Assembly: GCA_009801015.1 (NCBI GenBank)
Contig: VHZZ01000005.1
Location: 195,059-259,058 of the forward strand
Reading direction: 5' to 3'
DNA length: 64,000 nt
Origin: Silene noctiflora
Taxonomy: Eukaryota > Streptophyta > Magnoliopsida > Caryophyllales > Caryophyllaceae
Shown: positions 32,812-45,004 of the stretch, piece by piece
How the letters are laid out: each line of letters begins with the position of its first letter
Position numbering within the stretch: position 1 is the first letter of the stretch
Program-made: the position numbers and the translations under genes
The notes under the pieces: model-generated
What the model saw: only the letters and a program-made list of their open reading frames with translations
Database searches by the model: none
Told to the model about the DNA's origin: nothing

Positions 32812-35800
32812 ATGCCTTCCGCATCGTTGCTCCCGGGTATCGGGGACCTTCACCAACCATTGATCACCGAAAACAATGGCAAATCGAACGGTATCGAGAA
32901 ACTTAGCATAGACGACATGCTACAAAAATATTGTGGCGAATTCGGACCGTGGCAGGTCCGACACTTCGTTTTAACCAGCCTTGCTTGGGCATTGGAAGCT
33001 TTTCATACAATGGTTATGATTTTTGCTGACCGTGAGCCCGACTGGCAGTGCATTGGCACTGCTTGTCGGGCTGAGGCCCCACTTTGTAGTTTGTCACCAG
33101 GCTCGTGGGAATGGTCCCACGGGCTTGGTGCATCTACTGTTTCTGAGTGGGGTCTTATTTGTGAGGATAAATATAAGGTTGGATTAGTTCAAGGGCTGTT
33201 CTTCTTTGGCTGCATGATAGGTACGCATTATTTTGATTTTTTTATTTTTATTTTGAATTTATTTTTATGATTATTAGATTATTATAATCCGTATTTGTTT
33301 AATTTAGTTTAGTTTATTAGTTACTCAAATATCCGTTTTACAGTAAATTTGTGTAACACCGTCTTTTAAGTAATTTTTTGTTTTACAGAATAGTTTACTG
33401 TTACCTGTGAAATAGTTCTATATGCAAATATCACGGATTCACGGTTATTTTATTTTCAATGTACTGTTTTTATTGAATTTTATTATGCTCCAACTTTTTC
33501 ACCTTTTCAAGAATAATTTCAATTAAAATTTAAATTTAACTATTTTACATTGTCACTACTCACTAATAATATTTGTTACTATTTGTGTTATTCATAACGC
33601 CTATTAATATAAGACGGTTTTATATAGTTATAAGGCTAGCATAAATGTACTCGCAAAGTTCTATGTAGATGCATGTCAGTTATTTCAGCTGGTAAAATTA
33701 TGAGCAGTGAACCGATAAAACTCATGACCTGGGTTTAAACCCTGGATTAACATATTCGCCCATTTAAATAAATAACCGAGACGGAAATCGAATGTTATTT
33801 AAATGGGTGAGGTAGTGAAGTAGCAAGGTGGCTATGAATATGGTTAAAAAACACATGTTGGGGCTTGGCTGTGTTATAGATAGGTGTACAATGTAGATTG
33901 CTGATTTCTGAGGCAATTTACGGATCAAACAGCAAGACTATATCTAGATTCTCAGCATAAAAATATATTATTCCTTATTAAATTTGTATAGGTCAGTCCA
34001 CCTTGAAGATCCTCTACCATAAATCCAAAATTATAATATGATCAAATGTATTTGAGTTTAAAAAAAATAATTCCTTATTGTCAGATATCACTCAATAAGA
34101 GTCGGAAACGACAAATATAGGATGTTTTATCGAAGAAGTCTTAACTTAAAGGGTTAATTGATAAACAATACCAATATAAGGACCCTTTTTCATAATCAGT
34201 ACCAACATAATCAATAATTAGTAATCAGTACCAAAATATTAACTTTTTTCTATGATAGGTACCAAGTCGTCTGAAAATCTCATCTTAACCTACTCGAAAA
34301 AGTCCAAAAAGCCATCATTTAAGTACAAATCTCCACTCACCCACTTCCAAAGTCCATCTATTAGATGAAAGCACTTTTAAAGTACGAAAAAAAAACTAAA
34401 GTAAGAAGGCGACTTGATACCTATCGTAGAAAAAAGTGAATATTTTGGTACTGATTACTAATTATTGATTATGTTGGTATTGATTATGAAAAGAGGACTA
34501 AAGTTGGTAGTGTTTAGCCATGAATAGCAAATTGGATGAATATTTCCTTTAGTTGGAAAGCCTCAACCTAGAAGTTAAGACGAAAGTCGTTTAATAGTGA
34601 GATGATGGTTATACTCATGACCTGGGTTCAAATCCCATCAACAACAAATCGTCCTTAAAAAAATAGTACGTTGCATCCTCTTAAAAAACGTTAGAAGTCA
34701 CTTTTATGATACTTTGTTTTCCCCGAGTCTTACATTTCTCTAAGACATGTATGATGTGCCCATCCACTATAACTGTTACTGTCAATAGTCTGTATATGTG
34801 TGTGTATACACACATGATAAAAGATGACAAATTCAAATTTTTCCCTTATAAAAAGTTAATAAAATGCTTAATTATATCGGAATCAGGATTTGATGTTAGC
34901 GGGGAAAACAGTTAATGGTATAAGAAAAACTCGAAAAAAAAAAAAATCCATAAACTTTAACTAAAAACTATGGAACTTCCGCCTTCTAACAGGAACGAGC
35001 GCCCCAACCAGCCTCCCGTAGAAAGTGTGTTATTATCTCTTCACTAAAGTTTCCAAGATGCTACCTTGTACGAAAGCTTTGTTAATGGCATATTCTTTTG
35101 TACCATGGCATGAGATTTGGTCCCCAATTTTATTAACTTATCTAGTAATCTTGGTTTTGTGATGTAAATTTGCTTTATAGAACTTGTGTTTGGAGTTGAT
35201 TTAGTCAAACAAATTCACTTCCTTTGAAACGAAATTCTCTAAATTAAACTGAACTAAACTTAAAAGCGGGGATGTAGTAAATTACCCCCATAATTTATGT
35301 GTTATGTGTAATTTAACCCCCTAAGTTTTACTTGTAACAATTTATCCTCGTAAGTTTCCAAAAATGTGCAATTAAGCTCAAATCAAATTTTCTACCAATT
35401 TTTTTAACTAAAACCTATTATTTTCTATTATAAAAACTACTTTAAATATATCTACTAAAATTTAAATACAATATTTACATATTCAATAAAAAATGTGAAC
35501 CAAATTTAATATCTACAAAATTTTGGTCTCGTAACTTTTCATTGTAACTTCACTAAAAATTCTCATATTATGAATATTTTTTCCAAAAAAAAAATTAAAA
35601 AAAAAAAAAATTGAACATGATTTCTCATAATTAGGAATTTTAGGATTAATATTTGATCAATAATTTTGATTTTCAATAAAAATAGGATATTTGGTGAATT
35701 GCACATTAGGAGAAACTTTTGGGGCATATTTGCTACTCCCTCCATCCCGGTCATTTGTTGTCCTATTTCATTTTTTGGTGTCTCTGAGTTGTTGTCCTTT

Positions 35801-38621
35801 CTATTTTAGGATTGTATTTCATGAGTAATTTGATCTTTCACATTCAATTTAGTCCATTTGTCATCTTATAATTGGCTCCCTCCTCTTTCCTTGGTCTTTG
35901 TGCCAAAACCAAAGGACAACAAATGACCGGGACGGAGGGAGTACATTATAAGTTAAAGTTTTTAATTGTACATAGTATCAAACTTGTAGGGATAAACTAA
36001 ACTAAATTGAACTGAACTAGTGAGAACAAAACCGATCTTAACTAAAATCCTAAGAACAAGAGATAAACTCTATTCGGTAACTTGTTTTCTGAAAGTGATC
36101 ATATTTTACTGTAAAATGATCTCAAAACCCTTTATTATTTCAGACGAGAATGACCCGTCTTACGGATAGGATGTAGTTAAAGAGATTGATGATAGAAAGG
36201 GGCACGTCTCTATCTAGAACAAAAATGTGAGACGGGTGTAACCAAATAAAGGCAAAGTAGTTTTGTGCATGGTGTCATTCTTTTATGGCAGCTCAGTTAT
36301 TTACTTTCTAGTCACTACTCGTACATGCATTCTTGACCTCATCTTGCTTTACAAAATTTCTCATCAATTAATAATAACTTTTTTAAAAGTACTATATAGT
36401 CTATATGAAAAATGTGAAATTTAGAATCCGAACCGATCCAACCCGACTTGAGTAGCGTAAATTAATAAAACGATAGACGACTTAATTTGGCTCGATAAGA
36501 GATCGATGAGACTAGAAATTACTCGAAATTAGCTTGGAATTAGCTATATATGGACTATGATCTAAATTGTATCCGTTATCTGATTGGGTTAGGGTTTTCC
36601 GTTTTGGGCATTCTAGGTCTTTTCGTACCGATCTTTTTTGCGTCTGTTATGACAATTAACTTAGCAATGTAGTAGTTAGACCTGTCAAACGGGTCGGGCG
36701 GGTCGGGTCAGAATACGGGTCTGGTCATATACGGGTCGAGTTATACGGGTCACGGGTCGGGTTAGGGGTCAGAATACGGGTCAAGAAATAATTTCTAACG
36801 TCTTTTTTAATCTATTTTTTTAATTAAAAAAATAATTTTAAAAAACGTAACACATATTTAAAATTAATATTTTAATCATATTCAACGTTTACATTAGTTA
36901 TTTCAACGTTTACATTAATTATATTGACATAATTATCAAAATAAAGTTTTTTTTAATAATTATTTTAGTATCAAGTATTGTAAAAGTGATATAAAATTGA
37001 CTTTTTANTTATGTTTGTAATTTTTAATAATAAAAAAACAATTTTTTAAGCAATTTTTTTCAAATATAATATAAAAATATTAATATTTTAATAAAAATCT
37101 TGATTTATCTTTGACCCAACGGGTCGACCCGTTCGGGTCGGGTCTTGACCCTAAAATAACGGGTCATTTCGGGTTCGGGTCAAACGGGTCACGGGTCACG
37201 GGTCGAAAAAACCGGGTTTGTAACCCTAAAAAAACGGGTCGAGCAGGTCGGGTTTTCAGGTCGGGTCGAGTTTTGACAGGTCTAAATGTAGTAAATCAAT
37301 TCCATGGACGACCAAACATGGAGAAATCAACTCATTGTTGAAATGAACTGATCAAGGGACCAATATGCAATACAGTCAGAACCCGAAATGACCGGATTTG
37401 TACTCGATTAGAAGCGATTTTATAACGTATATGCATTGGTAAATTTCAGGGGCAGGAATATTTGGACATCTTTCGGATTCATCTCTAGGAAGAAAAGGAT
37501 CATTGGTTGTTGTATGCATAATGAACGCGATTCTTGGATGTTTAACCGCGTTTGCTCCAAACTACGTCATCTACACCCTCCTACGGTTCTTGACAGGTCT
37601 CGGTGTTGGTGGAGTGGGACTATGTGCATTCGTCCTAGCCACTGAACCCGTTGGTCCATCCAAGCGTGGGGTTGCTGGTATGTCAACCTTCTACTTTTTC
37701 TCGGGTGGGATAGCCATGCTCTCGGGAATTGCCTACATATTTCAATCATGGCGAGCTCTGTACATCGCGTCTTCTATCCCTTCGATTATCTTCATTGCAA
37801 TGATAGCTCCTTTCCTATGGGAGTCTCCTAGGTGGTACCTAGTGAGAGGGAAAACAAAGGAGGCCATGAAGGTTATGCATAGTATGGCTCAATGCAACGG
37901 TAGGAACATTCCTCAAGGAGTCGAGTTAATGCTGGACGATGATTCCTCTCATTCTGGTACTAAAGATGACGAAAACTTAGTAGCAGAAAGAGAAGAAGTT
38001 AAAGGGAATTTGATAGATGTGCTTAAATCGCCGCTGACAAGAATACGACTGCTCTTAGCCGTGGCTATAAACTTCTGTTGTGCACTGGTGTACTATGGAC
38101 TTAGCCTAAATGTAGTGAATTTAGACACCAATTTATACTTGAATGTACTTCTTAATGCTGTCGCGGAAATGCCAGCCTTTGCATTAACCGCGATTTTGTT
38201 GGATAAATTAGGGAGGAAGCCCTTGACGATTGGGACAACATGCTTTAGTGGAGTTTTCTGCTTGTTAGGAGCCTTGATGAAGAACATTGGTATATGGAAG
38301 ATCTTAAAGATGGTTTGTGGGATTTCCGGGATTTTTGGGATGGCGGCGACTTATAATTTATTGTTCATCTACACGGTTGAGTTGTTTCCGACTGTGGTGA
38401 GGAATGCTGCGTTAGGGTGTACTACACAGGCGTCTCAAATGGGTGCAATTTTGGCTCCGTTTGTAGTGGTGATGGGGGGTGGATTACCTTTTGCGGTGTT
38501 TGCAGTTTGTGGTTTTGTTGGTAGTTTGCTAGCGGTTTACTTGCCGGAGACCATGAATCGGCCCTTGTATGATACGATGAACGGTATAGAAGAGGGTGAA
38601 GCTGTTTGGAGCAACGCATAG
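32812..38621 (+). CDS. Organic cation/carnitine transporter, OCT4-like (MFS)
   Basis: Two exons, 32812-33220 and 37450-38621, joined in frame (CMIG|AGIFGHLSD) to 526 residues, the family's usual length. Seen: the N-terminal signature LSIDDMLQKYCGEFGPWQ, TM1 region LAWALEAFHTMVMIFAD, and a Cys-bearing luminal loop (WQCIGTACRAEAPLC). Next come the MFS loop GHLSDSSLGRKGS, the central ESPRWYLVRGK, LLDKLGRKPL and ELFPTVVRNAALG. Twelve membrane helices are expected. Plant OCTs move organic cations such as carnitine or polyamines; Arabidopsis OCT4-6 sit on the tonoplast and respond to stress, and this protein resembles that group most. The 4229-bp intron holds SINE-like pieces, a foldback, a Stowaway and a GGGTC block. 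The upstream region is tandemly duplicated. Confidence 0.94.
33665..33760 (+). repeat. SINE-like tRNA-derived fragment in the transporter intron
   Basis: TTCAGCTGGTAAAATTATGA (box A-like) followed by ACTCATGACCTGGGTTTAAA (box B-like). The same ACTCATGACCTGGGTT segment recurs at about 34614-34630. No ends are defined. Confidence 0.4.
34160..34525. mobile_element. Foldback element in the transporter intron
   Basis: Arms of about 115 bp: the left has CATAATCAGTACCAACATAA and GATAGGTACCAAGTCG, the right has the inverted equivalents (CGACTTGATACCTATCGTAG and TGTTGGTATTGATTATG). Noncoding. Confidence 0.7.
34565..34660 (+). repeat. SINE-like tRNA-derived fragment in the transporter intron
   Basis: CTAGAAGTTAAGACG (box A-like) and CCTGGGTTCAAATCCCATC (box B-like). 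Related to the fragment at 33665 by its box B half. Confidence 0.4.
35260..35733. other. AT-rich intron stretch
   Basis: Opens with GTAAATTACCCCCATAATTT and similar words that suggest an old foldback, but a matching inverted arm is unclear. Confidence 0.3.
35734..35943. mobile_element. Stowaway-type MITE
   Basis: Termini TACTCCCTCCATCCCGGTCA and (inverted) TACTCCCTCCGTCCCGGTCA, with TA ends and nearly 30-bp inverted repeats. In the transporter intron. Confidence 0.88.
36675..37285. mobile_element. GGGTC motif-block element
   Basis: Left GTTAGACCTGTCAAACGGG and inverted right TTAGACCTGTCAAAACTCG. ATGTAGTA (36667-36674 and 37286-37293) is an exact 8-bp duplication. GGGTCGGGTC and CGGGTCACGGGTC words fill both ends; the middle is AT-rich. 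It lies in the transporter intron about 165 bp before the second exon. Confidence 0.82.
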
Positions 38622-38674
38622 GTTTTTGGTACTAGCAAAACAATGCTCAAACTTGCTTGGTAACAATGCTAAAC

Positions 38675-38797
38675 TGTAACCGAGGAGGTCTTAGCCTAGT
38701 GGTTAAGACATAAGTATCGTGACAATAAGTCACGGCTTTCAGTCCCCCTCCCGCATACATTGTATTAGCCTTGCGCCTCTTTGCCGCAAAAAAAAAA
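38675..38797 (+). mobile_element. SINE with poly(A) tail and 13-bp target duplication
   Basis: AACAATGCTAAAC flanks it (38662-38674 and 38798-38810). The body has box A-like TAGCCTAGTGGTTAAGAC, a GACAATAAGTCACGG spacer, box B-like GGCTTTCAGTCCC, then a short tail and about 10 A. It sits about 50 bp after the transporter stop, so it is probably in its 3' UTR. Confidence 0.88.
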
Positions 38798-39215
38798 AAC
38801 AATGCTAAACGGGATCCTTTTGGTATGTACAGCCACAAATTCACTGATCGTCTGCTTCTTCTTTAGACTAGTTTCTAATGAAAAATCCACCATTTGCATT
38901 TGATACGATTTGAAAAAAAATTGTTGGATTCTTGTTTATATAGCGAAATCGTGTAGGCGATTTCCTTTCGGGTTTTTTTGTTACTCCTCCGAATCTTTGT
39001 AATTGCCTTACGGTCCAAAATTTCCTTTACAAATTTTAAGAAATCGGACAATGTCAGAGAAACCGAAGGGGTACAATAGAAGAAATACAATTGGTCGTAT
39101 GTTACACACCGTGAAACCTTGCAAAATTGATATGATTGTTATCGGAATTCCGATTCGATTCTACGATTCGATCAATGTAACCGACTGCCTATATTTAAAT
39201 CAACGGATAATGCAC

Positions 39216-39632
39216 GTGGTACCCCTGAAGTTTGCTAATTTGCCCGAAATACCCAATTTTTTGTTCCAGAAAATTTTAAAAGGTCATAACTCGTGTTTAC
39301 GAGTTCAGAAAGTGACAATTTTCTTTTCAAATCGATTATCTTTCCGAGAATTACGATTTGAAAAAAAAAATTGTCGTATTTGGTTCCCGTGGCTAGGAGT
39401 TTTTGTATGTCAAAGTTTTTTGGACCGAACAAACTTTGAGTGACCATATCTCTTGATCACGAGCTCGAAACTCGACAAATTTCTTTTTCAACTCGTAGTA
39501 CTGTGAAAGATGATCAATTTGGAAAAAAAATTGTAACATTATGAACTCGTAAACACGAGTTATGAGCCCTTAAAGTTTTGTGGAACAAAAAATTGGGTAT
39601 TTCGGAAAAAATGTCAAACTTGAAGGGTACCA
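39216..39632. mobile_element. Foldback MITE with GGTACC ends
   Basis: Arms of about 90-100 bp: left GTGGTACCCCTGAAGTTTGC and inverted right ATGGTACCCTTCAAGTTTGA. Both contain CATAACTCGTGTTTACGAGT. The middle is noncoding. Confidence 0.75.
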
Positions 39633-40099
39633 TGTTTTTAAAGTTAACGGCCCAAGGTGACTGGGCTGACCCATTCCATACCAATTTTAAAGTCCGACCA
39701 GGACTAACATTTTTTTTAATTTTTTTTTTCATGTAACTCTTTTATAGGACCGTCCTATAGTATAAGACTGTCCAAAGAAAATAATTAAATTTATTTATAT
39801 TTTAATTTTATTTTAAGAAACCAACATTTTGTGATGAAAACTAACATATCTAAATATAGAATTTATCAATATAAAATAATTTTTTACAAGTTTATTAACG
39901 AATTTATTTGAGCTTTTAGTTATTGGCCTAGTCTTATAAATAAAGTGGTCTTACTCAACAATATGTGTTTTTCATATTGGGATCTTTGCAAGATGAGAAC
40001 GGATTATAGTTAAAACCGTCTTAAGTTAAAATAAGTAAAAAGAAAGAAACATAACGCTTAAGATATGAGCCACTCTAATGTGACCAGTATCTTATATAA

Positions 40100-40290
40100 C
40101 ACTAATTCTTATTTCAGACCGTCATATCCGTCTGAAATCTTCAGACGGATACCATTTCCTCTCACAAATGACCCATCAAGGGCAAGTGGGGTGAGCACAT
40201 GGGGGTGGCCCACCTTGTCCCCTCTACTCATATTGTTAGAGGTCTTTACCGTTTGAAGATCCGACCCGTCTTAAGCAAGACTTACTCCTT
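40100..40290. repeat. Foldback MITE, CAGACGGATA type
   Basis: Left TTCAGACCGTCATATCCGTC and inverted relatives to the right ending GACCCGTCTTAAGCAAGAC. It contains AAATGACCCATCAAGGGCAAG. Moderate decay. Confidence 0.5.
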
Positions 40291-40362
40291 ATATAATATA
40301 TTTCCTTTCAATTCCGTACCCTTTTTCACTAAAATGTTGTGACCGTTTCCTACAAAAATCCC

Positions 40363-41020
40363 CCATATACTAAAAGAATAACACTTCTTCAAATAATCCT
40401 GCTCATTTTTCCCGCCTAACTATTTCACATACTAAAATAAATCAAGTTGCTGTAGATATCAATACCCAATATGTCAGCTATTTTATTTCACATTATTTAC
40501 CCCTCAATTATTATATACCACAAATAAGTATTTTCTTATTTTTTACACTAATGCAATCATCTATGGGTATTTACTAAGAGAATAAAGATCCTAAAAAAAA
40601 AATCCCTCCAAAATACTCCAACTTAAATATGAAAATAAAATAGATTTTCTTTCATTAATAAACTAATCTTTTATTAATTAAAAAACTAACCATCTTTCCA
40701 TCAACCTATAATATTTTCATGATTAAACATTAAAATTTAACCATTTAACTAAAATGAAATAAAATTGGTATAAATAAAACTATAACTATGCATAATCATA
40801 AACCGTTATTATTAACTTCGTGACGAAAAAAATTTATGAAAATTTATAAAAATGAAATCACTAGAGTTGAGGTAATTAAAATATTTTCATGAAAATACTC
40901 AATTATCTTGATTATTTTTTAGATTAACTTTTTTTTTCAATGAGGCGGAAATATGAAAATTAATGAGATATTAATTTAAAATCTATAAGTAATATTGTAA
41001 AGGGTAAAAAAGTCTATAGT
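40363..41020 (+). mobile_element. 3'-truncated Helitron(s)
   Basis: TCCCCCATATACTAAAAGAA after an A gives one 5' terminus. A second 5'-like end (TACTAAGAGAATAAAGATCC) begins near 40570 and continues with text related to the 2530 element. No 3' hairpin or CTRR end was found, so the 3' end is missing. Confidence 0.55.
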
Positions 41021-41798
41021 GTGGTAATTTTTCTTTTCGCAATATTAAGTTTTCAAAATGACAATTTAAAGACAAAAAAATGTTGTTATATCTAAGTTAA
41101 CACGAATTAGCTAGAGAATGACTTCCGAGATATTATTTTTATTAATGAAATGATCTATTGCAGTTGTGAATCTTGAAGTAGCTGAGAGAGGAGGCCGAGA
41201 TTTAAACTATTAACTTCGTGTATGATTATCTAAAGCTCAAATATGAACAGCCGGCGGGGGCCGGACTCCCTCCCGACGTGGATCTACGGAATCAATTGAT
41301 AGGATCCTGTACGTGGGGAAACTTAAGGTTGTCATATGAATGAGGGAAATGGTACAGTACTTTTGAATAGATCAATCTCTATCGATATTCACAAGCCAAT
41401 TATATATTAGATTCGAATCTAAATTTGATTCACAAATCACATGTAAAAAATCTTTCATTTTTTGACGTTTTCAATCGTTTTCAGAGATATTCATTCACCT
41501 CTTTTAAAGCCATTATGTAGGAGATTTTTCCGAATCGACGAACAAAAAAAAAATCATTTCCAAAATTCCAAGATAATCACACGTCTATGAAACATGCCAA
41601 TAATATTGGGAAATGTTTAAGGATTTAATAAAATATACGTATATGTAAATTCTCATTTTTGAATTTTAGAACGATATATGTATGAAACGGGTTTGAACTA
41701 ACCAATATACCTAATTACGACTAATTACGAGTAAATTTGCAATGAGCATTCAAAAGCACAAAAAAAATGAGTATTGAGAATATGAATATGCTTGTATA
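41021..41798. other. Intergenic stretch, nothing recognised
   Basis: AT-rich with a short GC island (CAGCCGGCGGGGGCCGGACT, near 41250) of unknown origin. No gene. Confidence 0.4.
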
Positions 41799-42203
41799 TA
41801 GGGCTGGGCCAGTGCGTGCTGGGCTGGACCGGAGGCGAGCCGGGCTGGGGTGGTGCAGCCCAGGCCCGACACTAAATGGAGGCCGGGTCGGGCTGGGCCG
41901 GGCCTGATTTGTCTAGCCTGGGCCAGCACTAGGTGGGCTGTTTGGCTGGGCCGGGCCGGGTTTGGAATTTTTTTTTCTTTTTAAGTAAAGAAAATTTAAA
42001 AAAACGGGAGAAATAAAGAAGAAAATAACGGGCTGAGCCAGCCCAACACTAAAAAACCGAGCTGGAAAACGGGCTGGGCGGAAAAATTTGGGCCGGGCCC
42101 GGCACTAAAAAGACCACGGGTTGGGCTGGAAAAAATGGACCGCGGTTTTTGGGCCCGTTGAACCGGGCTGGGCCGGGCTAGCCCGCACCGTTGCACAGCT
42201 CTA
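41799..42203 (+). mobile_element. GGGCTGGGCC motif-block element, hAT-like ends
   Basis: Left TAGGGCTGGGCCAGTGCG and inverted right TAGAGCTGTGCAACGGTGCG. Exact 8-bp target duplication CTTGTATA (41791-41798 and 42204-42211). The body is made of GGGCTGGGCCGGGCC, GCCCGACACTAAA and similar words around an AT-rich centre. It is the same family as 57383-57729, in opposite orientation. Confidence 0.88.
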
Positions 42204-42458
42204 CTTGTATATGTGTTATACACATCACTATTAAGTTAGAAGTTAAAACAATCTGATAAAGACATTGTTTCATTTTCATATGATAGAAGTCGAGTTATAA
42301 ACTTATAATAGCGGATAACGTTAGTAGATTAGAATATGGTTAGCAAATATTAGTATATGACTCGATGTCATTGCTAATCCTAATAATTAGAATAAATCTT
42401 TGTTAGGATAGTTTAATATATAAACACTACCTTAACATTGCTATTTTTTAAATTCGTG

Positions 42459-43351
42459 TTGATTTTATTTTTGATCAAGTGAATATAATTGAAATTTTAT
42501 ACTCCGTATATGACTTTAAATGGTTTTATTAGATATCCGTTAATGTCAATATACGCCTTTACATGTCTAAATTGGCAATTAATTTGTGATTTTTTTACTC
42601 GACTGTCAAGTTCGTGTTTTAATGTCTAATCACGCCCAAAATATACTTAAATGCAGTGGTGGAGTTAGGAGATGACACACAAGGAAGCTCTGAGCTCGCC
42701 GTGCTAGATGATGAAAAATTCAGTTTGTAGTCAAATTTTCGAAACTTTTTTCGAATATTTCTTATTATAATCATTACTCGTTTATCTCCGCTGAGTTCAA
42801 ATCTTAATTCCGTCACTGTTTATAGTGAATTACATTCGACTTGATTTTATTTTTGATCAAGTGAATATAATTGAAATTTTATACTCCGTATATGACTTTA
42901 AATAGTTTTATCAGACATCCGTTAAAATCAATATACACCTTTTCAGGTCTAAATTGGCGACTAATTTGTGATTTTTTTACTCGACTGTCAAGTTCGTATT
43001 TTAACATTTATTCACGCCCAAAATGTACTTAAATGCAATGGTGGAGTCAGGGGAGAACAAACAAAGGAGCTCGGAGTTCGCCGTATAGATGACGAAAATT
43101 TCAATTTGTAGTCGAATTTTAAACTTTTTTCGAATATTTCATATTATAACCATTACTCGTTTATCCCCTCATCATCTAGTACATCGAACTCAAAGCTCCT
43201 TCGTTTGTTCTCCCCCGACTCCACCACTACATTTAAGTATATGTCAATTTGTAGTCAAATTTTCGAAACTTTTTTCGAATATTTCTTATTATAACCATTA
43301 CTCGTTTATCCTCGCTGAGTTCAAATCTTAATTCCGCCACTTGCTTAAATG
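42459..43351. mobile_element. Rearranged hAT MITE cluster
   Basis: A flank-plus-MITE unit (42459-42839) is repeated as a second unit starting at 42840. Unit 2 ends in an inverted copy of the MITE left end (about 43178-43236), and then a third partial right half (43242-43343) follows. MITE ends are CAGTGGTGGAGTTAGG and ...TTCCGCCACTTG. CTTAAATG at 42646-42653 and 43344-43351 looks like the original 8-bp target duplication of the whole complex. Confidence 0.7.
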
Positions 43352-43869
43352 AACCACATCATGCTAAACATCACATTTCATCAATATTTCCATTCCAAAA
43401 GAAATACAAATAACCCTTTTAAGATACATGCATTATATCCCACCTTTGAACTAGCTAAAGCTTTGCTAAAACAAAGTCTCCTTGCTGAAATACGCACCAA
43501 CTTAAGGGACCTTATGCATTGTTCCACCCAAATAATGTGACATACTTACAATTTTTGGGTGAAAAAAGCATTTCCAAAGTCTCAAAACATGAAAGGTGCA
43601 GCAGAGAAAGCAGGGATCACCATGGGAAAAGGATCATGGCTGCATGTCAAACACATTTAACAATAACATTAAAATGTATTGCATGGACGTAGATCTCGTC
43701 GAGATAAATTAAAAATCGTTAATAATAAATCCATATTTGCATCGGTCTAATTTAAAATTAAATAACAATTAAACGTGAAAATAACCTGAGATTATCTGAA
43801 TTATTCGAGTTTAAAGTTTGTTTCATTTCATTTTGTAGCGAATATATATAGTGGCAAGAAATTACATCC
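43352..43869. other. Intergenic stretch, nothing recognised
   Basis: AT-rich, no supported gene or bounded repeat. Confidence 0.5.
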
Positions 43870-44066
43870 TACTCCCTCCTAGTTGCTTATTTCTTCCCTC
43901 TATCCTTTTTCATGGTGTTGGATTTTCTTCCCTCTTTCCTTTTTGGAAAGGTTTATGTGGTACAAATTCATTTGCATGTAGGGTAGAGTGTTTTGTGTGG
44001 TCTAAAATCATTCCTTATTTCTTGTGCAAAATAAAAGGGGAATAAATGAGCGATTATGAGGGAGTA
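43870..44066. mobile_element. Stowaway-type MITE
   Basis: TACTCCCTCCTAGTTGCTTA at the left and inverted TACTCCCTCATAATCGCTCA at the right, TA ends. The interior is shared with 20820-20977. Confidence 0.8.
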
Positions 44067-44217
44067 GATATTAAATTATATATTGATTGGTTCTCGACTA
44101 TATCAATTTAAAGAAGTAATGAATAATACATAATCAGTAATTACAAGAACAACTTTAATGCTAACGAAATTTGAATCTAAATCACAAGTATCATCTCTCA
44201 TGACTTTATCAACTAAA

Positions 44218-44421
44218 TACTACACATTCCATCCTGGTCATTTGTTTGTCTTTGTGGCACTAAGATCAAGGAAAGAGGAAAGGACTAATTATTTGATGAC
44301 AATGACAAGTGAACCAAATTGAATGTGAATCGAATTGTTCATCGAAAATATTCCAAAATTAAAAATGTAAATAATTGACTGAAACACCTAAATAAAATAG
44401 GTAAACAAATGACCAGGACAC

Positions 44422-44425
<4 letters not shown>
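44218..44425. mobile_element. Stowaway-like MITE, decayed ends
   Basis: CATCCTGGTCATTTGTTTGT at the left and the inverted CCTGGTCATTTGTTTACC at the right. A 26-bp poly(T) run follows the right end. Confidence 0.6.
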
Positions 44426-44459
<34 letters not shown>

Positions 44460-44462
<3 letters not shown>

Positions 44463-45000
44463 CCTTAATGAAACTTCTAATAATTATCCACAATCCACAA
44501 TAATTCAAACATCACCAACAATCATATATACTATGAAACTTCCAATTATTTTCCAACTACTACATGACTAAACAATTCTCCAAATTCATTCCAACTTTCA
44601 CCAAAATATTGAGAAATGACTTGATCAAGCACTAACTATGATTAATTATATACCCATGATTGAGATTAGTTGATGACCTTGATGACTTGATGTTACTCCT
44701 AAATTTACTATACCACGTGAATTTAAATTATATTATGAACAATGAAATTATTGCCACGTGGCAGTTGCATATTAACTCCCATCAAATTTGGACATTAATT
44801 TAATGAATTTAATCCTATGTACACGTAATGAATTGTTGTAGTTGAATTAGTGACCAATTATAATTTGTTGTCTCCTTTAAAAAAAAAAAAAAATTAATTT
44901 GTTGTCTCCCAACAAAATAAGATTTGAAATCAATTAACATCAACGTCAATTTATTTAGCATGGAATTAATAAGTTGGAGAAGGTGAGACGAGTTTGTCAC
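44460..45000. other. AT-rich intergenic stretch
   Basis: No gene or bounded repeat recognised. Confidence 0.5.
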
Positions 45001-45004
45001 GAAT

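Noticed and set aside
37111-37341. A 76-codon frame rich in Gly/Ser/Arg
   Set aside because: It lies in the GGGTC motif block inside the transporter intron and is a repeat artefact.
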